A stretch of 64,000 nt of DNA, from the NCBI GenBank assembly GCA_032433765.1, contig JAVIAB010000051.1:146640568-146704567 (forward strand), read 5' to 3'. The stretch comes from Megaustenia siamemsis. Its lineage: Eukaryota; Mollusca; Gastropoda; Stylommatophora; Ariophantidae. Positions 1-11,489 of the stretch are shown in pieces. Position numbers and translations under genes: made by a program. The notes below the pieces were generated by a model. It was given only the letters and a program-made list of their open reading frames with translations. It was not told the DNA's origin and made no database searches. Position 1 is the first letter of the stretch. Each line of letters begins with the position of its first letter.

Positions 1-228
1 TTTCTATTCTAGATCCACTAGTTCTGGTTACTACTATCTTTTCTATTCTAAATCTACTAGTTCTGGTTACTACTCTCTTTCTATTCTAGATCCACTAGTT
101 CTGTTACTATTCTCTTTTCTATTCTATATCCACTAGTTCTGGTTACTACTCTCTTTTCTATTCTAGATCCACTAGTTCTGGTTACTACTCTCTTTTCTAT
201 TCTAGATGTACTAGTTCTGGTTACTCAA
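1..228. repeat. 39-bp minisatellite
   Basis: About six head-to-tail copies of a 38-39 bp unit built on TTCTATTCTAGATCCACTAG followed by TTCTGGTTACTACTCTCTT. Copies differ by single substitutions and short indels. The array is cut by the window edge, so its full length is unknown. No coding sequence is associated. Confidence 0.9.
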
Positions 229-587
229 GAACATGTAGTTTAGTTATTCTTCATTTTGTTGTTGGTTTCTGTATTTGTTTTTCTGGAGAAGGCCACATGT
301 GGGCCGAAACTTCAGGATTTTGTTTTGTTCCTTTTCTGTAAAGCAGTCACCATACTTTGTCGGGGTGTGCATTACACCTCACCACTAGATCCTCCCATAG
401 GCGCCGACACTGTGTTCTTTCTTTTCTGTGCAACAAAAGGTATATATAAGAATATCTTCTTCTGCGATCATGGCTCATTCAGACTAAGACTCCGGACTCT
501 CTTATGAAGGCAGTTGTCTATTTCAGTGATTCGGTTGCCCCGTAGATCTTCTCTTCCAGAGAGGTGGGTGTGGGCCACATTAACCTC
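229..587. other. Unassigned sequence before LINE tail
   Basis: Short open frames are present but none resembles a known protein. The stretch lies between the minisatellite and the 3' tail of the minus-strand LINE that follows. I see no gene, RNA or clear repeat in it. Confidence 0.4.
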
Positions 588-2790
588 ATCATCATCATCA
601 TCATCGAGTGCCATCTCCGCATCGAAGGTTGGCTATCATGGAGCGCCATTCCACTCTGTTTCTTGCTTTGATGGTGCAGATTGTCATAGGTTGACTTGTC
701 ATCTTTTGATGTTACTCTTCCATGTTAGTCTTGGTCTGCCTCTGCTCTGCATCTTTACCTTGTATTTTCCCTTACAATATTAATTTAGGCTGTTGTGTCT
801 TTTAACATGACCCAAAATTTCATTTCTCTTGTTCTAATTGTGTTTAGTAGTTCTCTTTTCATTTTTAGTTGTTTTAAAACTTCATCGTTTTTTTTCCTTC
901 CATCAAATTCTACTATTCTTCTATAAATCCACATTTCAAAGGCTTCAATTTTCTGTTCTGTTTTCTGGTCTAATGTCCATGTTTCTGCACCATACAGGAA
1001 TATTGAGAAGATGTAACATTTTGTTATTCTTAGTTTTAGTCCTGGTGTTTTTTGTTTTGATATTAGTATATTTTTCATGGCATTGAAATTACTTTTTGCC
1101 ATACCTATTCTTTTGTTTATTTCAGTTGTACATTTTCCATCACTGGTTATAGTATGTCCAAGGTAGTTGTAGCTCTGAACTGTCTGCAGATGTATTCCTT
1201 CAACTTTGATATTTAATTGTAGGTCTTGAGAATTTTCTTTGTTTATGATCATAATTTTAGTCTTTTTGATATTCATATCTAGTCCATACTTTTTGCTTGT
1301 CATGTTTATTACATTAAATAATTGTTGTGGATCTTTAGGATTTTCTGCTCGTAGAACGGTATCATCAGCATGTCTTAGGTTATTGATTATCTTCCCATTA
1401 ATGTTTAGGCCTGGCATCTCAGTGATGTTTTTAAAAATTTGTTCAGTGTATAATTGAACAAGCTTGGTGATAAGATGCATCCTTGTCTTACTCCTCTTTC
1501 TATATCAATGGGTGTAGAGTTCTCCTTGTTATATTTTATTATTGCTGTTTGCTCCCAGTACAATTACATATCAGTCGTATGTCTGTGTCATCCTGATTTA
1601 TATCTTTTAGGCAGTCTATAAGTTGCTCATGGTGTATTCTATCAAAAGCTTTGGTGTAGTCTATGAAGCAGGCATATATTGCTTTGTTTACTTCTATGTA
1701 CTTTTCGATCAATGTCCTCATGCTGAATATGGCTTCTTTTGTCCCACTGTTTTTCCTGAATCAATATTGCTGCTCATCTAATTCAGTATTAATTTTGTTC
1801 TGAATCCTTCCTTGCATAACTTTTAGTAATAATTTTGTTGCCTGGCTCATTTGGCTTATTGTCCTAAAATCACTGCATTCAACTGCACCATTCCTTTTAG
1901 GCAATGCAATTAAAGTTATGTTTTTAGTTCATTTGGTATGTATCCTGTATGGTATATGTCATTGCATATGTCTGTGATCACTTCAATGCCAAAATCTTCT
2001 AGTGCCTGTATCATCTCTATCTGTATATTGTCAGGTTCTGCTGCCTTTCCTTTTTAATTGTTTTTATAGCTTTTTCTACTTCACATTTCAGGATTTTATA
2101 GCTGGATGTACATTTTATAATGGTTTTTTGTCCCTTTCGTCATGAAATAATTCTGTTATATATTCCTGCCATCTATCGATTATATCTTTGTTGTCTGTTA
2201 GGATTCTTCCCTCTTTGTTTGCAATACATCCGCTTCCTGCAACTTTTTTGTCTTTATTAGTCATTCTCTTTATTTATGTGTGCATTCCTCTTAAATTTTG
2301 TTTACTTTCCATAGTTTCGACTTCTAGACATCTTTGTTGAGCCAGTCTTCTTTTGCTTTTTTGCACATTTTTCGTATTTCATTATCAATTTCCTTGTATC
2401 TGGCAGTGTTCTTCGCTTGTCTTCTCTCTTCCATTTATTCTAAAATGTTGTCAGTTATCCATTTTGTTTTTTTGTTACTTTCCTTTTTGGGTAAAGTGAT
2501 GCAGGATTCTTGTATGCTGTTTTTTTTTATGCATTGCCATTAGGTTGTGACTTTTTCTTCAGGATTTTCTCTTCTGTACTGCTCAATCCCTTCTTCTAGC
2601 AGCTTCTGATATGTGTTCTTTACTTGTATTGTGTAAGTTTCTTTTAAATCTTTATGATTTAAATCTGTTGTTGTCTAATGGTATTGCTGAATTAGTATTT
2701 TGTTTCTTTCTCTTTTTAGTATTTTGTTTCATTTAATCATTACAGGATTGTGATCTGAATTAATCTGAAAATCTGACTTCATATAAGAGT
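588..2790 (-). pseudogene. RTE-like LINE, 5'-truncated, broken
   Basis: Remnant of an endonuclease/reverse transcriptase non-LTR retrotransposon read on the minus strand. At the 5' side (about 2,740-2,790) the end of an apurinic-type endonuclease is recognisable from an SDHNPVM-like motif. The RT fingers and palm follow: a YIDYTKAFDRIHH-like block near 1,640 with the first catalytic Asp, and an ADD motif near 1,370 that reads HADD instead of YADD. The thumb and C-terminal FGH-type region lie at 785-1,480. The element ends at a (CAT)n tract at 588-605, which is an (ATG)n tail on its own strand, as is typical of RTE elements. Frameshifts and stops separate the blocks, so it is inactive. No RNase H domain is seen. 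Near-identical 3' portions occur at 22.2-23.4, 43.05-43.35 and 63.3-63.8 kb. Confidence 0.88.
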
Positions 2791-3239
2791 ATAAACAATA
2801 AGTTAACATAAATGTATGAACACCAGTGGCCAGAGATATATATGTTGCTTCTTACAAGATTGTTGAGCTTCCCTGGGCGGTGATGAGGACTAACGAAGAA
2901 ATTGTTCATGAATTCACACAAAGTGTGGTTTGATGGTTAGGCACCAGTTTAACTGATGCATGAAATTGCGGACAGAATATTTGTGGGAGAACATGATCTC
3001 CTACAGCTAGCGACAACTGTGCTTGAAGAAGTCCACACACATTTTTTAAAAATGTATCTCATCTTATCAAACAAAGTTGTTACAAAAATGAGCAAGCAAC
3101 TATAACAATTTATTTCGTCGTAACAAAAACAAAGCTGTTACTATAATGAACCAGCAATTACAGCAATTATTTCACCTTATCAAATAAAAAGCTGTTACAA
3201 TAATGAGCAAGCAACTACAATTTAGTTCATTTATTTATT
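2791..3239. other. Unassigned, with weak 60-bp periodicity
   Basis: From about 3,053 to 3,222 the motif CAAAGCTGTTACAATAATGA with following AGCAAGCAACTA recurs about three times, a degenerate prelude to the array that follows. No gene is recognised. Confidence 0.45.
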
Positions 3240-3800
3240 CTTTGTGATTTATGTTACGATATCAAACAAAATAAATTGTTTCAGCCGTTTGAATACAACT
3301 TTGTGATGTATGTTACGTTATCAAACAAAATAAATTGTTTCAGCCTTTGGATTACAACTTTGTGATGTATGTTACGTTATCAAACAAAATAAATTGTTTC
3401 AGCCGTTGAAATACAACTTTGTGATGTATGTTTCGTTATCAAACAAAATAAATTGTTTCAGCCGTTGGAATACAACTTTGTGATGTATGTTACGTTATCA
3501 AACAAATAAATTGTTTCAGACGTTGGAATACAACTTTGTGATGTATGCTACGTTATCAAACAAAATAATTGTTTCAGCCGTTGGAATACAACTTTGTGAT
3601 GTATGTTACGTTATCAAACAAAATTGTTCCAGCAGTTGGAACACAACTTTGTGATGTATGCTACGTTATCAAACAAAACTGTTTCAGCAGTTGGAACACA
3701 ACTTTGTGATTTATGTTACGTTATCAAACAAAATAATTGTTTCAGACGTTGGAACACAACTTTGTGATGTATGTTATGTTATCAAACAAAACTGTTTCAG
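3240..3800. repeat. 59-bp minisatellite
   Basis: Nine to ten tandem copies of a unit of about 59 bp carrying ACAACTTTGTGATGTATGTT and ACGTTATCAAACAAAATAAA. Later copies lose a few bases from the A-rich part, so the period drifts to 54-58 bp. An open frame of 117 codons at 3,658-4,011 is produced partly by the array and has no recognisable protein content. Confidence 0.9.
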
Positions 3801-4749
3801 CAAGCCCATAACACAACCATTTTCAATGGAGAATGTTTTTACTTCTTTGTCAATGTCTTGTCTTCAAACCTTCTTGCATTCCCATTTGCTATTGTTGGAA
3901 ATGGAGATGACAAATTTCCAACCGAGTAATGGCCGTGTCATGAATGATTTAACACTCAGCCAGTGCTTCGGCATAAATAGTTCAGCCTGCACTTCCCACA
4001 CACACAACTAGCAATATTATTCGAAGATCAGCAGAATTTCAACTAGCGGGAATAACATTTAAGTGGCTGCTACAACACCAGACGTAAAACTAAACTAATA
4101 GAAAACTCCTGAATCAAGAACAAAGATCTGTTATGTCTGGATCACACTTATTCAGCGAAATACACGCTCAGTTATATAAAGAGACAGCAATGGAAAAGTA
4201 ATAGCAGAACCATGCACGTGATCTATGAAAAATGTTGAAGGTTTTTGTTAAGGCTATAACGAGGAGAGAAAAGACTGAAGGAAACGAGTGCTAAAGATGC
4301 TTAAGCTGTGATGGAACAAATAACAAGAAATGTCAGAGATGACGTAATATTTCTTGACACCACTACTGTGAGAGCAGAAGAAAGAGAGAAAATTAAGCTG
4401 CATTCTCTGCATTTTGAAGTCACTTTTATTTTTACAGCACATTTCGATGACATCATAATCTTCTAAGATTTTTGCTCTCGATGCTTCTCCCAAGTCTTTC
4501 ATTCTATAATTAGAAGTAATATTGTCAACGTATAAGAAAACATAAAACTCGTTTAATCCTCTTGAATTATTATAACTATAAGAATTGATGGAACGAAGAG
4601 AAAAGAATTATATAAAAATAAAAGCAGGAAGCATTGAAGTATTTAGAATAAAAATAACAACAATCGATTGTGAATAAAAGAATGGGTTTTTTATCCCCCG
4701 GACAATGGGTTAAACGAGGCTCTTCAAAAGAGAAGATAGGAACGGTGTA
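3801..4749. other. Gene-free stretch
   Basis: I find no supported gene, RNA or repeat here. Short open frames on both strands lack protein signatures. Confidence 0.4.
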
Positions 4750-5292
4750 GTACCGGTGTTCTCAAACTGTCCTTTACCGAAGATCCTCTCCCCTCCCCCC
4801 CCCCTCCCCTCATTAAATACGTTTTGTAGCCTCGGACCCGCATTAAACACGCTTTGTAGCCTCTGACCCCCCTTTAACACGCTTTGTAGCCGCGGACCCC
4901 CATTAAACACGCTTTGTAGCCGCGGACCTCCATTAAACGCGCTTTGTAGTCGCGGACCCCCATTAAACACGCTTTGTAGCTGCGGACCCCCATTAAACAC
5001 GCTTTGTAGCCGCGGGCCCCCATTAAACACGCTTTGTAGCCGCGGACCCCCATTAAAACACGCTTTGTAGTCGCGGACCCCCAGGATTCAACTTCAACTC
5101 AAGATTTAAACTTGCATCAATCATTTTATTTGAAATACTTTAATAAATGCCACATTTCAATGTTGCCACTTTCCTACGAATCCATTTAGCTACAAAGTAT
5201 AAAACTATTCTTGAAGCCTTCGCGGACATCACCGGTGACGCCACCACAGACCCCTTGGTGGCCCCGAACGACAGTTTGAGAAACGCTGGTCT
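4750..5292. mobile_element. hAT-like MITE with expanded interior
   Basis: The two ends are inverted relative to each other. The left end reads CCGGTGTTCTCAAACTGTC, and the right end on the opposite strand reads CCAGCGTTTCTCAAACTGTC. A CAG-type start followed by TTTCTCAAACTG is common in hAT-superfamily non-autonomous elements. Flanking 8-mers (GTGTAGTA and TCTAGTGT or GTCTAGTG) agree only partly, so the target-site duplication is decayed or misplaced. There is no transposase. The interior is largely the 30-bp array annotated separately. Confidence 0.5.
4812..5083. repeat. 30-bp minisatellite inside the MITE
   Basis: About nine copies of a 30-bp unit with CCATTAAACACGCTTTGTAG followed by CCGCGGACCC. 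The unit is GC-rich next to AT-rich flanks. Because 30 is a multiple of three, an open frame of 106 codons arises on the minus strand; it is not a gene. The GGTCCGCGG core resembles the GGTCTGTGG stretch just inside the right end of the MITE, so the array may be an amplified piece of the element. Confidence 0.85.
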
Positions 5293-5639
5293 AGTGTTTG
5301 GATAAAGAACTTCGTAAACCCAACAAATTGTGATCGATCACCTGTAGTTGTTGGCGAGGTTCAAGTCTACAAAGATTTAAATATCTAACTTTTTAAACTA
5401 AGGAAAAAAGAGTGATAATTGTCTTGAGAAAAATGGAGAGCGTGTTCTGTTAGTAACATACAAAATTATATCAGTTGCCAATTTATCATTTCTAAAATAT
5501 GAGAAAGTTGAAGAAGTAATTTCACGAGAAAGTTGAAGAAGTAATTCCAATATTAGGGAGCCATTTGCAATTATGTGTTAACGTTCATATGATAAGAATG
5601 ATGATAGGCCAATTGTGCAAGAAATTCCAGAGAGTGGTC
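5293..5639. other. Gene-free stretch
   Basis: No supported feature. A short direct duplication (ACGAGAAAGTTGAAGAAGTA) occurs near 5,505-5,545. Confidence 0.35.
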
Positions 5640-6447
5640 ATCCTGTGGATACAATCACACTGTAATATTAAGGAAACAAATGCGCAGACAAACTAGCTAA
5701 GGGGGGAGGGAGATTACAACAAGACAACCATCTGGTCAGCTACGATGAAGCTAGATCCGTCATCAATGACAATATCATGAAAAATTCCAACAAGAACACC
5801 CAAAGTATAACGAAAGGGTCGGATACTTCCAACTATCAATGAGAGATCAAGTCATCGTACTTCGCCTAGGCACTGGCCACAACATAATGAGAAATCACAT
5901 GTTCAACAAACTCAAATAGGAACTACCAGCCAATGCCACTGTACCCTGGTAACATGACAAGAAATTACGTTCTACAGGATTGTCCCTGTACCCTGGATAA
6001 CATGACAAGAAATTACGTTCTACAGGATTGTCCCCTGTACACTGGATAACATGACAAGAAATTACGTTCTACAGGATTGTCCCCTGTACACTGGATAACA
6101 TGACAAGAATTACGTTCTACAGGATTGTCCCCTGTACACTGGATAACATGACAAGAAATTACGTTCTACAGGATTGCCCCTGTACACTGGATAACATGAC
6201 AAGAAATTACGTTCTACAGGATTGCCCCCTGTACACTGGACAACATGACAAGAAATTACGTTCTACAGGATTGCCCCTGTACACTGGACAACATGACAAG
6301 AATTACGTTCTACAGGATTGCCCCCTGTACACTGGCTTGATGAGGACAATTGACCCACACTCACTTCCCTGTGAGAGAAACTCTGCGGGCAACGAATCAC
6401 TTAAACAGACAGTTGCCTTCATGAGAGAGTTCGGAGTCCTAATGTGA
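5640..6447 (+). pseudogene. Non-LTR retrotransposon RNase H/zinc-knuckle 3' end
   Basis: Plus-strand remnant of the C-terminal part of a non-LTR polyprotein with RNase H. At 5,650-5,700 the typical HCxIxGNxxADxLAK motif is readable (GNKCADKLAKGG), with the last RNase H catalytic Asp in the AD pair. A linker and a block matching the usual REQVxxxRLRTGHN region follow (near 5,840-5,900, read as DQVIVLRLGTGHNIMRNHMF), then CHCTLVT and a C-terminal QDCPLYTG / RNSAGNESLKQTVAF block ending at 6,447. Frameshifts break it. The zinc-knuckle region has been amplified into the 48-bp array at 5,950-6,345. Jockey/CR1/I-type elements are the likely source. Confidence 0.75.
5950..6345 (+). repeat. 48-bp minisatellite from retrotransposon coding sequence
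   Basis: Eight copies, with spacings between ATTACGTTCTACAGG landmarks of 48, 49, 48, 49, 48, 49 and 47 bp. Each unit encodes the same piece of the surrounding retrotransposon (MTRNYVLQDCPLYTG). The 48-bp consensus is 16 codons, and single-base indels in A and C runs shift the frame between copies. The unit appears once in the normal protein order, so the array is an internal expansion of the element. Confidence 0.85.
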
Positions 6448-6689
6448 ATGAGTCATGATCGAAGAGGAGGAGGAAGAAGAAGATTAAGACATTTAATCAT
6501 AATCAAACATTTTTACGTAGCATTGCAAGAGAGACAATCTGATCATCAGAAAAAAGACCCGTCGAGCAAGTGTTTATGCTGAAAAGCCTCTTGACACTCG
6601 TATTTTTAAAATGATAATTATAGCATTTATACGAATTGGCGGGTAATGTGGTCAGCGTCACACAAAGTCGCCCTACCTTCCCGAAGGAA

Positions 6690-8165
6690 CACTATTGAGT
6701 TATTGAGTTATTTGCGGGTCATCATCATTGCACTCCGAACATGTCCATAGGTGCTCAGATCCCCTCCTCAGCAATTCCCTCAGTGTCCAGCGACTGACGA
6801 CACCAGTTCTATGTTGGTTGATAAGTCTTCTTACACGGCCACCAAGTTTCTCATTTCTGGCCGTGCCCATCTTAACTCCCATTTCCATCATCCGAAGAAG
6901 TGACGTGGATCTGTGTTTATCGAAGTCCTGTGTTCTTCCCACATCTCGAAGGGCATGTATGATGTCCGCCCGATCCATCGGTTGCCCGTCCTCAACGACA
7001 GCGCAGCTAGCCAACCTGTCCGCTCTCTCATTTCCCCGTACTCCCGCATGTCCAGGGACATAGACAAAGGTGACCTTACGTATTTTGGATTTCTGCAACG
7101 ACTCTACCCATTGCATGCGTACAAAGCCAGCCTCAACTTTTTTATCATGCTCATCGAATCACTCAGTATACATGCGTGGATGTAGTCTTGTGACTCTAAC
7201 CATTTGAATGCCTTGGTCACTGCCATCACCTCCATTGTCATGCTACTCGTGGTCATGACGTATGCACCACTGTCTTCCTTGGCTATTCTGCCTGCCGAGC
7301 GTGCTGTAAATGTCCATGCACTTCTTTCGTGTCGTCTTACAGATCTGTCTGTATAGATGACTGCATCTTTCTCATCGGTATTATCGCAGATGAGACCTTT
7401 GACCTCAGCATTAACACGACCGGGTTCTGTTCCCTACTTTTCCTGTCGAGTGTGACAATACATGAGAAAGTTCCCTTGAATGACGTAGGCACCGGTATCC
7501 ACTCCTCACCAACGCTGAGATTGGTAAGCCCACAGACCTGCTTGATGACATCTTCTGCTCGGCCCACCCATGATTTGCCTCTTTTTAGCCTGGTACCTTT
7601 CTCTGTGTTGAGCACGTGGTGCAATGGATGCTCTGTATCTGTACTAATCTTCAGGTATGCTCGTGCTCTCCAGATCTTGATTCTGTCATCCATGGTTGGA
7701 AAGTCAAGAAGATACCTCATTGCTACACAGGGAGTGTCCCTCGTACATCCCAGGATAATGAGAATGGCTTCATTTTGTATTTTCTCCAGCCTATCAATTT
7801 GAGTCGTACTGACAGTAAGAATGGCCAAGGCATACTCGATTGGTGCGAGGACTAATCCCTGGAACAGAAGAGTAAGTAGCTTCTGCTCGATGTTGGCAGC
7901 TGCCATGACCTTCAAGGCGGCTAATCCTTTGCGGGATTTTGTTATCACATGGTCGACGTGGTCCCGAAAACACAGGCTGCGATCAAACTTAACTCCGAGG
8001 TATGTCATCAACTTGTCCCTGGTCACCTCATCAGCTCCCATAGAAACACTATTTTTATACCAATTTTCAGACGCTGAGTGAACCCCTATTCGGTGTTCGT
8101 TGGAAAAGAAATCCACCATAGTTGAGATTTTAACTTGAAGGTCTCGGTAGATGAGTGCTCGTTGC
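6690..8165 (-). pseudogene. Non-LTR retrotransposon, RT thumb and RNase H
   Basis: Minus-strand fragment of an RNase H-bearing LINE. From 8,119 down to 7,337 an open frame of 260 codons covers the RT thumb/connection: YLGVKFDRSLCF, then EYALAILTVSTTQIDRLEKIQNEA and RYLLDFPTMDDRI. RNase H starts near 7,365 with AVIYTDRSV, where the usual YTDGS is changed to YTDRS. The EVMAV / KWLES block lies near 7,190-7,240. A second open stretch at 7,116-6,700 gives VPGHAGVRGNERADRLAS and a C-terminal WTCSEC zinc-knuckle-like region. Frame breaks separate the parts. The 5' half (endonuclease and most of RT) is missing. The I/Ingi-like group is most likely; exact clade not decided. Confidence 0.85.
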
Positions 8166-8283
8166 TAGCCTCTAGACCATCCGTGTTTATGAGGTCACGT
8201 TACCAACGTTAAGTGCTGGATTTTGGCGTCCAGGATTCCCTTATGGGGCCAGTCCACGCCCCCTGAAGCGTATCATCATAGTT

Positions 8284-8392
8284 ATCCATCCATCCATCCA
8301 TCCATCCATCCATCCATCCATCCATCCATCCATCCATCCATCCATCCATCCATCCATCCATCCATCCATCTATCTATCTATCTATCTATCTA
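8284..8392. repeat. (CCAT)n-(CTAT)n microsatellite
   Basis: About 21 CCAT units run into about 6 CTAT units without interruption, indicating a C-to-T switch that then spread. It lies just outside the 5' end of the LINE remnant. The sequence at 8,200-8,283 is unassigned. Confidence 0.95.
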
Positions 8393-8879
8393 TAATCAGA
8401 GCTATAATGACATTAATGTATTCAGTTAGCAGCTGTCGAGGAGAATAAATAATGTTTTGGGGTTTACCTTGCTAAGTGATAGCTTTACGATGGCGTCATT
8501 TATCCTGTTTTTCCCCTCTTATAGATTTCTACATTATAAATCTTGAAGAGTCATGACTAGTAATGTTTACTCAAGCTTTAGGATGAATATCAGTGTGTTT
8601 TCAGTTCTTTAATGTGGCTTTTGATTATATTTTTGTTCGCCGAGACTGCTACACTGCCAACTTCTTCGCCAAGGTTCAATAAATGTTCAAAATGTATGAG
8701 CACACAAATAGCATCACTTTTCCTGAACTGCCAAACAAGACCAAATTAACAGATTTACTATAATTATTTTAGAACCAAAACAAAAACCAAAAAAAACAAT
8801 GCAAATCAGACAAACTGGCACACTATCCAGTGTGCCCACAAAAACACTCCACGATTTCAAGTAGTCATAGAATAGAAAT

Positions 8880-9110
8880 TTATTTAATATGTTTATACAT
8901 CGATGGGTACAGTTGCATCAACTCAAAAAGTTGTAACGGGTAATAGTTGATATCACATACTCACTGTACATCCCAGATTTACAAAGCAAACTTGGACGTA
9001 ATAATTTAGCTCGGACTAGATTCTCCTAGAATATCAGGCCTGATTGAGTTTACAGCTTCGGTGATGATGCGTTTATGCAGATCATCGAGGTCTGCTCAAA
9101 AATTATCGGT
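8880..9110 (-). pseudogene. Possible Tc1/mariner transposase C-terminus
   Basis: On the minus strand near 9,095-9,015 the translation includes DLDDLHKRIITEAVNSIRPDIL. This resembles the IDELxxRIxxAxxxVxPxML block near the end of mariner-like DDE transposases, and degenerate sequence follows downstream. No catalytic residues, terminal repeats or target duplication are seen, so this is only a candidate. The neighbouring stretch 8,393-9,399 otherwise holds no supported gene, including a 99-codon plus-strand open frame at 9,075-9,374 with no recognisable content. Confidence 0.25.
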
Positions 9111-9399
9111 CACACGGAATCTATGTGCACTTCCGCGCCACCTGAGGGCAGTGAAATCCAAGATGAGCTCATTCCCACAGCAACACCGCTGGTGTTGGAA
9201 TGGGCTACAGCGCTGGTGTGGCTATGCAACAAGATTTTAAAAGCAGATGCAATGTTAGTTGGCTTGCTAACAAGTCCACTGTCAACTGGCGAAACAATTT
9301 CATTGAGAAAAGATGTATCTTTATTCAGAGAAAATAACCTTCTTTCCTACCGTCGGTCGCAAACAGGTTGTTAATCACGATACCTTTTAGTGGAGTCAA

Positions 9400-10890
9400 A
9401 GTAGTAAACGTGTCGAGCTAGCCAAGAAGTCAACGCGTCGAGCTAGCCAAGAAGTCAACGCGTCGAGCTAGCAAAGAAGTCAACGCGCAGAGATAGCTTA
9501 GAATTAAATGCGCAGAGCTAGCTAAGAAGTAAACGTGCAGTACCAAGAAGCCACCGCACAGAGCTAGCCATGAAGTCAACGCGCAGAGCTAATCAAGAAG
9601 TCAACGCGCAGAGCCAGTCAACAAATCAACGCACACAGCTAACCAAGAAGTAAATGTACAGAGCTAACCAAGAAATCAACGCACAGAGCTAGTCAAGAAG
9701 TCAACACGCAGAGCTAACCAAGACATTAATGTGCAGAGCTAACCAGGTAGTCAAAGCACATTACTAACAATGAGGTCAATGCGCAGAGCTAGTCAAGAAG
9801 TCAACTCACATAGCTGGTCAAGAAGTCAACTCACAGAGCTGGTCAAGAAGTCAACGCGCAAAGCTAGTCAAGAAGTCGACGCGCAGAGCTAGTCATGAAG
9901 CCAACGCACAGAGATAACCAAGAGGTAAACGCATAGAGCTAACCAAGAAGTCAACGTTCAAAGCTAGTCAACAAATCAATGCACAGAGCTAACCAAGAAG
10001 TCAACGTGCAGAGCTGGTCAAAGGCAACACGCAGAATTAACTAAGAAGTCAACGCACAGAATTAACCATAAATCGACGCCCAGAGCTAGTCAAGAAGTTA
10101 ACGCCCAGAGCTAGTCAAGAAGTCAACACCCAGAGCTAGTCATGAAGTCAACCCCCAGAGCTAGTCAAGAAGTCAACGCCCAGAGCTAGTCAAGAAGTCA
10201 ACGCCCAGAGCTAGTCAAGAAGTCAACGCGCAGAGCTAACCAAGAGGTAAACGCGCAGAGCTAGCTAAGAAGTCAATGCACATAGCTGACCAAGAAGTCA
10301 ACGTGCAGAGCTGGTCAAAAGGCAACACGCAGAATTAACTAAGAAGTCAACGCACAAAATTAACCAAGAAATCGACGCCCAGAGCTAGTCAAGAAGTTAA
10401 CGCCCAGAGCTAGTCAAGAAGTCACACCCAGAGCTAGTCATGAAGTCAACCCCCAGAGCTAGTCAAGAAGTCAACGCCCAGAGCTAGTCAAGAAGTCAAC
10501 GCCCAGAGCTAGTCAAGAAGTCAACGCGCAGAGCTAACCAAGAGGTAAACGCGCAGAGCTAGCTAAGAAGTCAATGCACATAGCTGACCAAGAAGTCAAC
10601 GCGCACAGCTAGTCAACAAGGCAATGCACAGAGCTAACCAAGAAGTCAACGTGCAGAGCTAATCAGGAAGTCGAGGCACAGAGCCAGTCAAGAAATCAAC
10701 GCGCCGAGCTAGTCAACAAGTCAACACAAAACACTAAGAAGTCAGTGCGCATAACAAGTCAAGAATTCACCATACAGAGTTAACCAGGAAGTCAACATAC
10801 AGAGCTAGCTAAGAAGTCAACGCGCAGAGCTAGCTAAAAAGTCAATGCACAGAGCTAGTCTAGAAGTCAACGCGCAGGGCTAAACATGAG
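9400..10890. repeat. 25-bp minisatellite with higher-order repeat
   Basis: About 59 tandem copies of a 25-bp unit with consensus AACGCGCAGAGCTAGTCAAG plus AAGTC. Divergence between units is moderate. A block of about 12 units starting near 10,006 recurs almost exactly from about 10,303, including rare variants (GGTCAAA, ACACGCAGAATTAAC, CCCCCAGAGC). This gives a higher-order period of about 297 bp. Confidence 0.93.
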
Positions 10891-11485
10891 TTACACACCC
10901 CAAATAGAGTGTACCTACACTACTGGCAGCGAGTAGCACATCGAGTGTGTGTACCACCACATGAAACCTTATGAGCTGAGGCAACTGACGAACAGATAGG
11001 TAGGTATAAGAATATTCCATATGTTTTGATATAATAACTACTTGAAATCAAGGAATATTTTGTGGACACCTTGTAAATTTGACAAATATAACTCATATAA
11101 CTTTGAACGACAGGATAAATGTAGCGGTTCTGGTAAAAGAAATAATTTGAAATATTCTAGATTGTTGCAGTCTCGTTATGTCAACGGAAATTAAACGTTA
11201 AACACCGAGAATATGAAAGAGGAGATGCAATAACGTAAGCGGTACTAGATAATGACCATATTAAAATAACGGTGTGCAAATATGAAGGACATTTAGTAAT
11301 TTTATGAGTGAGATGGCATATATTTTTGCACAACGTCATTTGAGCAAAAATATGTCATATTTATGCTGACTTGTATTTAGGAGTACAGGATTTGTCATAT
11401 TATTGTTGCTTTTTGTTTCTATATTTGAGACACAATACTCTCCCATTTCGTGTTGTTAAATTCTTATTGCATAAACAGCTTGTTC
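10891..11485. other. Gene-free stretch
   Basis: No gene, RNA or repeat recognised. Confidence 0.35.
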
Positions 11486-11489
11486 TTCT

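Noticed and set aside
1..228. GATCCACTAGTTCT resembles a cloning-vector polylinker
   Set aside because: The match is only 14 bases, lies inside a diverged 39-bp minisatellite, and no other vector sequence is present.
9400..10890. Possible CRISPR array
   Set aside because: Units are contiguous 25-bp tandem repeats without unique spacers, in animal DNA, with no cas genes.
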